In this document: piece after piece, positions 6,334-13,133 of the stretch | How positions within the stretch are numbered: the stretch's first letter is position 1 | How the letters are laid out: each line of letters opens with the position of its first letter | Source: Collinsella sp. | Lineage (GTDB): Bacteria; Actinomycetota; Coriobacteriia; Coriobacteriales; Coriobacteriaceae | NCBI GenBank assembly: GCA_019414345.1 | Contig: DXMF01000019.1 | Span: 1-13,377 of the forward strand | Direction: 5' to 3' | DNA: 13,377 bases | Notes under the pieces: generated by a model | What the model was told of the DNA's origin: nothing | Databases searched by the model: none | The model's input: the letters and a program-made list of their open reading frames with translations, nothing else | Made by a program: the position numbers and the translations under genes

Positions 6334-6416
6334 ACAGGCGGGTATCAAAAAGTGTCAGACGGGGCGGCTGCCGGGCACCTGCGCGCGAAAAGAAGTATCG
6401 GCCTGCGCCGTTGCCG

Positions 6417-6445
6417 TTGAGCGGTACCCCGTTTGCAGGGATACT
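6417..6445 (+). promoter_or_regulatory. Candidate promoter and operator of the GH1 gene
   Basis: TTGAGC (6417-6422) and GATACT (6440-6445) are 17 nt apart, each 4 of 6, about 35 nt before the ATG. Between and over them lies a dyad, GTACCCC (6424-6430) and GGGATAC (6438-6444), with one mismatch, positioned as an operator would be. AAAGGA (6468-6473) is the ribosome binding site. TATGAT at 6451-6456 is an alternative -10 without a -35. Confidence 0.4.
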
Positions 6446-6480
6446 GAGCTTATGATAACAGCGTGCGAAAGGATTGATGC

Positions 6481-7911
6481 ATGGCTTTCCGTAATGACTT
6501 CCTGTGGGGTGGCGCAACGGCTGCCAACCAGTGCGAGGGCGCCTACAACGTGGACGGCCGCGGCCTTGCCAACGTGGACGTGGCTCCGCACGGCCCCGAG
6601 CGCTATGCGGTGGTCTCCGGCCAGCGTAAGATGCTCGACTTCGAGGACGGCTATTACTATCCCGCGCAGACCGGCATCGATTTCTACCACCATTACAAGG
6701 AGGACATCGCTCTCTTTGCCGAGATGGGCTTTAAGACCTTCCGTATGAGCCTGGCTTGGACCCGCATCTTCCCCAACGGTGACGAGACCGAGCCCAACGA
6801 GGCTGGCCTGGCCTTCTACGAGGATGTGTTCCGCGAGTGCCAGGCGCACGGCATCGAGCCGCTCGTGACTATCACGCACTTCGACTGCCCGATTCATCTC
6901 ATCAAGGAGTACGGCGGCTGGCGCAACCGCAAGCTCATCGACTTCTACAAGAATCTCGCGACCACGATCTTTACCCGCTACAAGGGCCTGGTGAAGTACT
7001 GGCTCACCTTTAACGAGATCAATATGATCTTGCACCTGCCGTTTATGGGTGCCGGCCTGGTCTTTGAGGAGGGCGAGAACAAGGAGGCCGTTGAGTACCT
7101 GGCCGCCCACAACGAGCTCGTCGCCAGCGCTTGGGCAACCAAGATTGCTCACGAGATCGACCCCGAGATCAAGATCGGCTGCATGCTCGCCGCAGGTAGC
7201 TACTACCCCTACAGCTGCCGTCCGGGCGATGTACGCCAGGCGCAGCTCGATAACCAGGACAACTACTTCTTCGTCGACGTCCAGAGCCGCGGCTACTACC
7301 CGGCCTATGCCGTCAAGAAGCTCGAGCGTCTAGGAGTCGATGTGGGCATGACCGACGAGGACCGCGAGATCCTGGCCGCCAACACCGTCGACTTCATCAG
7401 CTTTAGCTACTACAGCACCCGCTGCTCTGCCGGTGCCGATAACCCCGATGTCGAGCGCACCCAGGGCAACGCCTTCGCCGGCGCCAAGAATCCCTACCTG
7501 CAGGAGAGCCAGTGGGGCTGGGCCATCGATCCGCTGGGCTTCCGCATCACCCTTAACGACCTGTACGACCGTTATCAGAAGCCGCTGTTTGTGGTCGAGA
7601 ACGGTCTGGGCGCCAAGGATGTTGTCGAGGAGGATGGCTCCATCAACGACGACTACCGTATCGACTACCTGCGTCAGCACATCCAGACCATGCGCGACGC
7701 GGTGACCGAGGACGGCGTTGACCTGCTGGGTTACACCACCTGGGGCCCGATCGACCTGGTGTCTGCCGGCACGGGCGAGATGTCCAAGCGCTACGGCTTT
7801 ATCTATGTGGATCGCGACGATGCGGGCAACGGTACCCTCAAGCGTTCCAAAAAGAAGAGCTTCGACTGGTACAAGCATGTCATTGAAACGAATGGTGAGG
7901 ACCTATCCTAA
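6481..7911 (+). CDS. 6-phospho-beta-glucosidase, glycoside hydrolase family 1
   Basis: 476 aa, standard length for the family. It hydrolyses phosphorylated beta-glucosides, delivered by PTS uptake, into glucose-6-phosphate and an aglycone or sugar. N-terminal FLWGGATAANQCEGAY is the GH1 start signature. The acid/base glutamate is E179 in LTFNEIN and the nucleophile is E373 in FVVENGLG. GTGEMSKRYGFIYVD (431-444) supplies the Ser-Lys-Tyr set (S435, K436, Y438) that distinguishes phospho-glucosidases from plain beta-glucosidases. ATG 6481 follows AAAGGA by 7 nt. No PTS permease, BglG-type antiterminator or repressor gene adjoins it, which is unusual for this class, so uptake must be encoded elsewhere. 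The specific aglycone (cellobiose-P, arbutin-P, salicin-P) is not decidable. Confidence 0.93.
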   Translation: MAFRNDFLWGGATAANQCEGAYNVDGRGLANVDVAPHGPERYAVVSGQRKMLDFEDGYYYPAQTGIDFYHHYKEDIALFAEMGFKTFRMSLAWTRIFPNGDETEPNEAGLAFYEDVFRECQAHGIEPLVTITHFDCPIHLIKEYGGWRNRKLIDFYKNLATTIFTRYKGLVKYWLTFNEINMILHLPFMGAGLVFEEGENKEAVEYLAAHNELVASAWATKIAHEIDPEIKIGCMLAAGSYYPYSCRPGDVRQAQLDNQDNYFFVDVQSRGYYPAYAVKKLERLGVDVGMTDEDREILAANTVDFISFSYYSTRCSAGADNPDVERTQGNAFAGAKNPYLQESQWGWAIDPLGFRITLNDLYDRYQKPLFVVENGLGAKDVVEEDGSINDDYRIDYLRQHIQTMRDAVTEDGVDLLGYTTWGPIDLVSAGTGEMSKRYGFIYVDRDDAGNGTLKRSKKKSFDWYKHVIETNGEDLS

Positions 7912-8014
7912 GGAAGCTGAGACACTCAACCTTGGGGCTCCAACCCTCCTCGCGTACCTAAGTACGCTTCGTCGGGCTTGTCGCTCCCAATCTTGAGCAC
8001 CTCAGGCCCTTAGG
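7907..8014. ncRNA. Rod-like structured element overlapping the GH1 stop codon
   Basis: Paired blocks nest without branching: CCTAAGG (7907-7913)/CCTTAGG (8008-8014); CTGAG (7917)/CTCAG (8001); CTCAA (7925)/TTGAG (7993); TTGGG (7932)/CCCAA (7986); CAACCC (7941)/GGG-TTG (7974-7980, one bulge); and GCGTAC (7952-7957)/GTACGC (7962-7967) closing a CTAA loop. This gives 34 base pairs with small, mostly symmetric internal loops. The DNA could act as RNA or as an imperfect palindrome. No T-run follows. Function is unknown. Confidence 0.55.
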
Positions 8015-8068
8015 GGACGGGCCTGACCGCTGTGAATTTCGCGGGCTCATCCTCATAGTCTCCTAATC

Positions 8069-8104
8069 AAGGCGCCCGGCGAGTATGTGCTCTCCGGGCG
8101 CCTT
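8069..8104 (+). terminator. GC-rich hairpin, probable terminator after GH1
   Basis: AAGGCGCCCGG (8069-8079) pairs with CCGGGCGCCTT (8094-8104), extended by GAG/CTC inside. No T-run follows on the plus strand. It lies between the rod element and the promoter of the signalling operon, where a terminator is expected. Confidence 0.55.
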
Positions 8105-8156
8105 GCCGTCTGCGGATTTTGGGACATGCGGCCCGCTTTTTCGACCCATCTGTCGG

Positions 8157-8162
8157 TACACT
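8157..8162 (+). promoter_or_regulatory. -10 hexamer for a probable leaderless transcript
   Basis: TACACT fits TANANT and ends 9 nt before the ATG at 8172. A start site about 7 nt after it would fall almost on the ATG. No Shine-Dalgarno sequence exists before that ATG, which agrees with leaderless translation. The -35 region is poor. Confidence 0.4.
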
Positions 8163-8171
8163 TAAAGCACT

Positions 8172-10055
8172 ATGGGTACCCGCGAGCGACATATCGGCCA
8201 CGCGGCCGCCCGATCCGCACCCGTGGCGGATCCCAGGGGCGGCAGGCTCTTCGCCATGCCGCGATTCCTTGTTGGCATAACACATCAGGTGTACCGTCAC
8301 CGCGTCTTTGCTATCGCCGGCGCCATCACCGCGCTGTTCCTCATGCTTTTGGCAGTCTTGCCGGCGCCGTTCGCCTTCGACCCCAAACTTTCTAACACCG
8401 TGCCCGCCTATAGCGAGGCGTCCGAAGAGGTCGTGGATGCGCTCGTCCATTCGAGCTCTCTGCCGTTGCTTGTCGCCGCAATTGTATTTTCGATCTGGGG
8501 CGTATCGGTCTATCTGCGCTGTTTGGACTATGTGTTGCGCCGCCGTCTTGTTGCCATCGCCACCATCTGCGCCCTGTGGATGATCGAGGTCATTCTCAAG
8601 TACAAGTCGTTCACGCCGTTCTATGCCACCGTGCTGTGGTACCTGTACTACGTGCCCATGACGCTCATTCCGCTGCTCTACCAGTTGTGTGGCCTGCGCC
8701 TTGCGGGCCTGGAGCAACACCGCCTGGGTCGCCGCTACTGCGTTGCGCTGTGGATTGTGGCCATCCTGCTTATCGGATTTGTGCTCACCAACGATTTTCA
8801 CCAGCAGGTCTTCCGCTTTGACCGTACAAGCGACACCTGGAGCAACGATTGCACGTACGGCTGGGGTTATTTCGCCGTCTTAGCGTGGACGGCCTTTAAC
8901 TTCGTGGCCTTTTTTATCCTGGTTGGTCGGTCCTCGTCCTTTCGCATCCAGCGTTTCTCGGGTACGGCGGCGCTCGTACTGCTGGGTGGCGCATTCTTTG
9001 CCATCTCGTATGCGTTGCGCGTGCCCTGGGCATGGAAGCTCAACTTTTCGCTCGTCTATTGCGTTCTGTGCGTGGTGGCGATGGAAATCTGTCTCGATTG
9101 CGGTGTCATTCCGTCATATCACGACATTGCCGGCATCTTTGACACCTTGCCGCTTGACCTCAAAGTTCTAACGCGCGACCTGCAGGAAGTCTATGCCACG
9201 CCAGTGTCAAAGCCAATGCCGGTGGGCGTGCGCGAGGAGTTGCGGGTCCAGGAGCACGGCCGCGCCCATGCCTTTGCCGTGGCGTCCGATCCCGATGTAA
9301 TGTACCGTGCCTTCCCACTGCTGGGCGGATCGGCCCTGCTTGCCCAAGACGTGTCGGAGCTCAACGAGCTTAACCGTGAACTGGCACATCGTCGCATGGA
9401 GTTGCAGCGTCAAAACGAGCTGCTCGCCGCCGACTACGACCTTAAGACGCATTTGGCAGATCAAGAGGCCGAGACCCTGCTGGTCCAAGACGTGGATCAA
9501 GCGCTTGCCCGCGCGCTCGAAGGGATGTACGACCTGCTGAGCTCGCTGCCGCCGTTGACCGACGAAGCGTCTTCGCACGAGCGCTACCGCATGCTGCAGC
9601 GCGCCAAGATGCTCGTCGCCTATTGCAAGCGCAAGGGGTCGCTCACGTTGGCACAGCACGGGGAGAGCGGTTTTGACCGCGACCGCATTCAGCTCATTGC
9701 CAACGAGCTCGCAAGCGACCTGCGCACCATCGATATCGATTGCGCCTCGATTATCGCCATACGGCGCCCGATGCACGCCAGTACGGTAAGCGCCCTGTAC
9801 GACTGCGTGTATGACTTTGCGTTTTTTGCCTACACCACCGACCATCCGGCGCTTATGTATCACTTGGGCGACCATGACCGATGCAGTGTCGAGCTGCGCG
9901 CCACGCTTTTTTCCAACGATGATGCAGATCTTTCGCAGACGCCCGCTGCGCAAGAGCTCGAAAGCGCTCTGCAAAGGCGCAACGTGGCATACCGCCTTGA
10001 GGGCGAACCCGGCCAGTTGCGTATGATCGTGTTGATGCCGAGGGCGGGTGAGTGA
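8172..10055 (+). CDS. Multi-TM sensor protein with degenerate kinase-like C-terminus
   Basis: 627 aa. Hydrophobic segments lie at about 44-66, 97-115, 126-144, 152-175, 190-206, 228-252, 264-283 and 290-308, with a loop at 67-95 probably outside. The motif VLTNDFHQQVF (204-214) resembles the TN-x-H region of histidine-kinase 7TM sensor domains. Next come GVIPSYHDI, a poorly defined domain (330-390), and a coiled-coil-like stretch (390-435). The end (about 500-622) has the spacing of an HATPase domain: a helix where the N box should be (ALYDCVYDFAFFAYT) and a final LRMIVLMP strand. The N-box Glu/Asn/His, the DxG and the GxG residues are absent, and no conserved phosphoacceptor His is evident. 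I infer a pseudo-kinase or ligand-sensing partner of the next gene. ATG 8172 is used; M29 (8256) is an alternative start. It overlaps the kinase gene by 4 nt if the GTG start there is used. Confidence 0.7.
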   Translation: MGTRERHIGHAAARSAPVADPRGGRLFAMPRFLVGITHQVYRHRVFAIAGAITALFLMLLAVLPAPFAFDPKLSNTVPAYSEASEEVVDALVHSSSLPLLVAAIVFSIWGVSVYLRCLDYVLRRRLVAIATICALWMIEVILKYKSFTPFYATVLWYLYYVPMTLIPLLYQLCGLRLAGLEQHRLGRRYCVALWIVAILLIGFVLTNDFHQQVFRFDRTSDTWSNDCTYGWGYFAVLAWTAFNFVAFFILVGRSSSFRIQRFSGTAALVLLGGAFFAISYALRVPWAWKLNFSLVYCVLCVVAMEICLDCGVIPSYHDIAGIFDTLPLDLKVLTRDLQEVYATPVSKPMPVGVREELRVQEHGRAHAFAVASDPDVMYRAFPLLGGSALLAQDVSELNELNRELAHRRMELQRQNELLAADYDLKTHLADQEAETLLVQDVDQALARALEGMYDLLSSLPPLTDEASSHERYRMLQRAKMLVAYCKRKGSLTLAQHGESGFDRDRIQLIANELASDLRTIDIDCASIIAIRRPMHASTVSALYDCVYDFAFFAYTTDHPALMYHLGDHDRCSVELRATLFSNDDADLSQTPAAQELESALQRRNVAYRLEGEPGQLRMIVLMPRAGE

Positions 10056-11551
10056 CGATGCAGATTTCGCTCATCCTTCCCCAAATCGTTGCGCTCGATG
10101 TTGTCTTTGCCCTGGCTGCGTGTCTGCAGACGATCCACGTCCCGCTCATTTCATCGCGCCGCTCGTCCTATAACCGTAAGGTGATTTGCGCCTACGAGGC
10201 GAGCCTCGTGCTCCACCTGGTGGTTTCGGCGCTTATCCTGTTCGCGTCGTCTGGCTCGTATCTGGTGGCGCCGCTTGACGTTTGCGCCAGGGCAATGGGC
10301 GGAGTGCTGTGGCTCAATGCCGCAATCTTTGCCTATGGCGTGGTGCTTATGGTGCGCTATCGTCGCCCCGTCATGCTGGTCGAGCTGCTGCTTGTTGTCG
10401 CCGTTACACCGCCGGTGGTTTTTGCCATGGGCTCGGCGTGGACCGTTGTCCTTATCGCAGAGGGAGCGTTCTTCCTGTTCCGTTCCATCGCGGCGCTCTT
10501 GATGGACGTCCGTAACCGCCAGGAGGATATCACCGCGTTCTCGACGATCGAGACCATCAACGTGATTCCCGTGGGCATCCTGTATCTGGACCCGAGGGGC
10601 CGTCCGCTGCTCATGAACCGCTGCATGCGCAGAAACCTGGTGGAACTTCATATGCCCACCGACCTAGGCGATATGAGCGGCACATGGAACGACCTGCGCA
10701 AACTCAGCATGCAAATGCCCGAAAGCAGCCAGAACCGTGTGCGGATTAATCTGGACCGCTTTGGTGAGGCGCGGGCGGTGGTCGAGGTTTCTCCCGCCGA
10801 GATTCGCTTGTTTGTGCACGATGACGTTATGGTTTCGGGCCGCCTCTTTGAGCGCATTATCGGCCTGGATGTAACAGAGTATGCGCATGCTCATGATCGC
10901 CTGGCGCAAGCCAACCACCTGCTTGAGCTTGCGGGCCAAGAGCTCCAAGCCCAGATCGAAGAAGTCAAAAAAGTTGCTGATAATGCGGCCTATCTGCGTA
11001 TGCGAGCTCGCGTGCACGACGTGATCGGGCAGCGCCTGTCCATCCTCCATCGTTATCTGGAGGAGGGGCGCCTGGATGACGAGTCGCTCGAGCAGATCGA
11101 CCCGCTGCTGCGCTCAATTGCCGCCGATTTGCGCAGTGGCGGTGCCAGCGAGCCTGCAGAGCAGCTGGGTGATATCGTCCATGCTTTTGGCCTGGTGGGT
11201 GTGCAGATCGATGTTGAGGGTGCGCTGCCTGAGGACGCGCGTGTCGCCGCCGCATTTTTGCAGATTATCCGTGAGGCCTCGACCAATGCCACCAAGCATG
11301 CACAGGCCCATCGGGTCCATGTGCGCCTGTGGCGGGAGACGTCGGAAGACAGCGCTGTTGCGCGGATGACCGTTTCTAACGACGGCGCGCCTGCACCCGT
11401 ATCGTATCGCGAGGGAACGGGTATCCCAGGTATGAGGCATGTCGCGCAAGATCTGAGCGGCTGCCTGGAAATCCATGCCGCCCCGCCCTTTACGCTTGCG
11501 GTGTCCATCCCGCTCAACGCCAGCGCCACAGCTCAAAGGAGAAGCTCATGA
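10052..11551 (+). CDS. Membrane histidine kinase, NarL-partner type
   Basis: 499 aa. About five TM segments lie in the first 150 residues, then a PAS-like region (about 165-275; ETINVIPVGILYLDPRGRPLLMN), a helical linker (280-315), and the phosphoacceptor helix ARVHDVIGQRLSILHRYL with H322. The ATPase domain has an N box REASTNATKHA (E408, N412, H416), G1 NDG (443-445) and G2 GTGIPGM (455-461), so it should be active. The HD-x-x-G-Q-x-L layout and compact ATPase are those of kinases that pair with LuxR/NarL-type regulators. The GTG at 10052 overlaps the previous stop as GTGA, with AGGG 7 nt upstream; an ATG at 10058 is equally possible. It overlaps the regulator gene as ATGA, so the three products are probably made in fixed ratio. 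Confidence 0.88.
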   Translation: MTMQISLILPQIVALDVVFALAACLQTIHVPLISSRRSSYNRKVICAYEASLVLHLVVSALILFASSGSYLVAPLDVCARAMGGVLWLNAAIFAYGVVLMVRYRRPVMLVELLLVVAVTPPVVFAMGSAWTVVLIAEGAFFLFRSIAALLMDVRNRQEDITAFSTIETINVIPVGILYLDPRGRPLLMNRCMRRNLVELHMPTDLGDMSGTWNDLRKLSMQMPESSQNRVRINLDRFGEARAVVEVSPAEIRLFVHDDVMVSGRLFERIIGLDVTEYAHAHDRLAQANHLLELAGQELQAQIEEVKKVADNAAYLRMRARVHDVIGQRLSILHRYLEEGRLDDESLEQIDPLLRSIAADLRSGGASEPAEQLGDIVHAFGLVGVQIDVEGALPEDARVAAAFLQIIREASTNATKHAQAHRVHVRLWRETSEDSAVARMTVSNDGAPAPVSYREGTGIPGMRHVAQDLSGCLEIHAAPPFTLAVSIPLNASATAQRRSS

Positions 11552-12168
11552 TCCGCGTCCTTATAGTCGAAGACCAGGCCATCCTGCGCGAGAGCCTGGC
11601 GCGTTCCGTTGGCGACCAGCCCGATATGACCGTTGTTTCCGCCATTGCCGATGCTTCCGAGGCCTTGGGTGTCGCGCTCAAGGAGCGCCCGGACATGATA
11701 CTGATGGACGTATGCACCGAGCATGATTCCAACGGCATCGTGGCGGCGGCGCGCATTAAAGAACAACTGCCCGAGTGCCGCGTCATTATCATGACCGGCA
11801 TGCCCGAGATCACCTTTGTCGATCAGGCCCGCGAGGCGGGCGTCGATAGCTTTGTGTACAAGAACGTCGGTATCGACGAGTTGTTCGCCGTGATGCGCTC
11901 CACGCTGGCGGGCTATTGCACGTTTCCCAAGCCGCCCGAGAGTATTTTTTCGGGTACGGCGGCACTCGACGATGTTGAGCTATCGATTTTGCGCCTTGCC
12001 TGCGAGGGCAAGAGCCGTCGCGAGATCGCGGCCGAGCTGTTTATGAGTGAGGGCACCATCAAGCGTCGCATCTCGGAGATCCTCAATAAGACCGGCTACG
12101 ACAACATCATGCGCTTGGCCGTGCGCGCAGTAACGGAGGGCAGCATCGTTCCCAACATGGAGCGCTAG
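11548..12168 (+). CDS. LuxR/NarL-family DNA-binding response regulator
   Basis: 206 aa. The receiver domain (1-120) has the acidic pair E8/D9, phosphoacceptor D54 in ILMDV, T83 in IIMTG, and K105 in FVYKN. The C-terminal HTH (about 138-200) has DDVELSILRLACEGKSRREIAAELFMSEGTIKRRISEILNK, with SEGTIKRR as the recognition helix. The AAAGGAG ribosome binding site (11535-11541) lies inside the kinase gene, and the ATG overlaps its stop. The partner is the upstream kinase. No target promoter can be identified from the window; the operon's own promoter is one candidate. It ends 30 nt before the terminator shared with the convergent lipoprotein gene. Confidence 0.93.
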   Translation: MIRVLIVEDQAILRESLARSVGDQPDMTVVSAIADASEALGVALKERPDMILMDVCTEHDSNGIVAAARIKEQLPECRVIIMTGMPEITFVDQAREAGVDSFVYKNVGIDELFAVMRSTLAGYCTFPKPPESIFSGTAALDDVELSILRLACEGKSRREIAAELFMSEGTIKRRISEILNKTGYDNIMRLAVRAVTEGSIVPNMER

Positions 12169-12196
12169 CGTTCGTTACGCATCGGCACAAAAACGA

Positions 12197-12227
12197 CGGG
12201 GCCGCAGGATCAACTCCTGCGGCCCCG
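12197..12227 (-). terminator. Strong terminator between convergent operons
   Basis: GGGGCCGCAGGA (12198-12209) pairs with TCCTGCGGCCCC (12215-12226) around a 5-nt loop, and C12197-G12227 adds a thirteenth pair. On the minus strand the stem is followed after four bases by TTTTTG, a proper U-tract for the lipoprotein operon. On the plus strand it lacks a U-tract but probably also stops the regulator transcript. A second dyad, GCGGAT/ATCCGC (12240-12253), lies between it and the lipoprotein stop. Confidence 0.8.
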
Positions 12228-12279
12228 CCTGACATGTGCGCGGATGTATCCGCCAATCCGCGGCCGTCGATGTCTGCCG

Positions 12280-13122
12280 CTACGCGATGGTTGCGCTGTA
12301 GGAGGCGACGTCCTCGTAGGAATCGGTCAGGTAGGCGTCGATGCCGATGGTCGTATTGACCAGGTCGTCAAGGCTGTCAAGCTCGCCGCTCGAGAACGTG
12401 AATTCCTCGGTGGTGCTGGTGCCGGGCATCAGGTTAGCCGAGAACCAGGGTTCCTTCATAGTGCCGTTGACGTTGGTCTTGCCGGAAGGAGCGTAGAAGG
12501 TCAGGTCCTTGTCGCTCTTGTTGGTGATGTTGACGACAAAGCCGATGTCGCCCCAGTCGTCCTTGAATTTCTCGGTGATGGTGATGGTGCACAGATCGTC
12601 ATCGGCGACGGTGACGGCGGGGGAGATTTCGACACTCTGGACGTCGTCGTCTTCGACGGCCTCATCGACCTCTTCTTCCTTCTCGGCCGCCTCGCGATCC
12701 TTCTTCACCGTGCCGGACAGATCCTTGTCGGACTTGGTGAAGATAAGCTTGTCGCCTTCCACCTCAAGGACGAGCTTGTCGTCCTTGAGCTTCAGGTCGT
12801 GCGACTCATCTTCGGCGGTGATCGTTACGGTGGTGGCGTCCTTGGCTTCCCATTTCAGGTCGGCGACCTCAAGGAACATATCGAGGACGCCTGTGCCGTC
12901 CTCGTCGAGGATCAGGACGCAGTTGAGGTCCCACTCCTTGAGCATATCCATGTACTCATCGGTGAGCTCTTCGCCATCCAAGGTTCCACCCGAGTACTGC
13001 CAGCTGCCGACGAAGTTGGCCTTGGGGTCCTTGCCGCCGCCGCTGCAGCCCGTCAGGGCAAAGGCGAGCGCCAGGACGCATGTCAGAAATGCGAGTACGG
13101 GCTTTTTGAACGTTGTCTTCAT
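12280..13122 (-). CDS. Lipoprotein with DUF5067-like C-terminal domain
   Basis: 280 aa. The signal peptide MKTTFKKPVLAFLTCVLALAFALTGC ends in a lipobox (LTGC, C26), so the mature protein should be lipid-anchored on the outer face of the membrane. Residues 35-145 are a small beta-rich domain (FVGSWQYSGGTLDGEE, then alternating strands). An acidic linker follows (EAAEKEEEVDEAVEDDD). The last 110 residues (ITEKFKDDWGDIGFVVNITNKSDKDLTFYA and onward) have the Ig-like pattern of DUF5067/DUF4352-type domains. The binding partner is unknown. The start is fixed by AAGGAGG (13128-13134), 5 nt before the ATG at 13122; the in-frame extension to 13359 is antisense to nothing useful and reads through the upstream gene in the wrong frame. 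It lies 11 nt after the zinc-ribbon gene, in the same operon. Confidence 0.85.
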   Translation of the reverse strand: MKTTFKKPVLAFLTCVLALAFALTGCSGGGKDPKANFVGSWQYSGGTLDGEELTDEYMDMLKEWDLNCVLILDEDGTGVLDMFLEVADLKWEAKDATTVTITAEDESHDLKLKDDKLVLEVEGDKLIFTKSDKDLSGTVKKDREAAEKEEEVDEAVEDDDVQSVEISPAVTVADDDLCTITITEKFKDDWGDIGFVVNITNKSDKDLTFYAPSGKTNVNGTMKEPWFSANLMPGTSTTEEFTFSSGELDSLDDLVNTTIGIDAYLTDSYEDVASYSATIA

Positions 13123-13133
13123 GGTGTCCTCCT

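Noticed and set aside
6291..6339. H-type pseudoknot formed by the third hairpin's loop and its 3' flank
   Set aside because: With a 17-bp stem and no linker left to span it, both helices cannot form together; only an alternative fold is feasible.
6143..6339. CRISPR array
   Set aside because: Only two repeat units with long inverted arms and no further repeats or cas genes; the structure is that of hairpins, not direct repeats with spacers.
6136..6480. BglG-type antiterminator site before the GH1 gene
   Set aside because: None of the hairpins resembles the known RAT sequence, and none overlaps a U-tract terminator.
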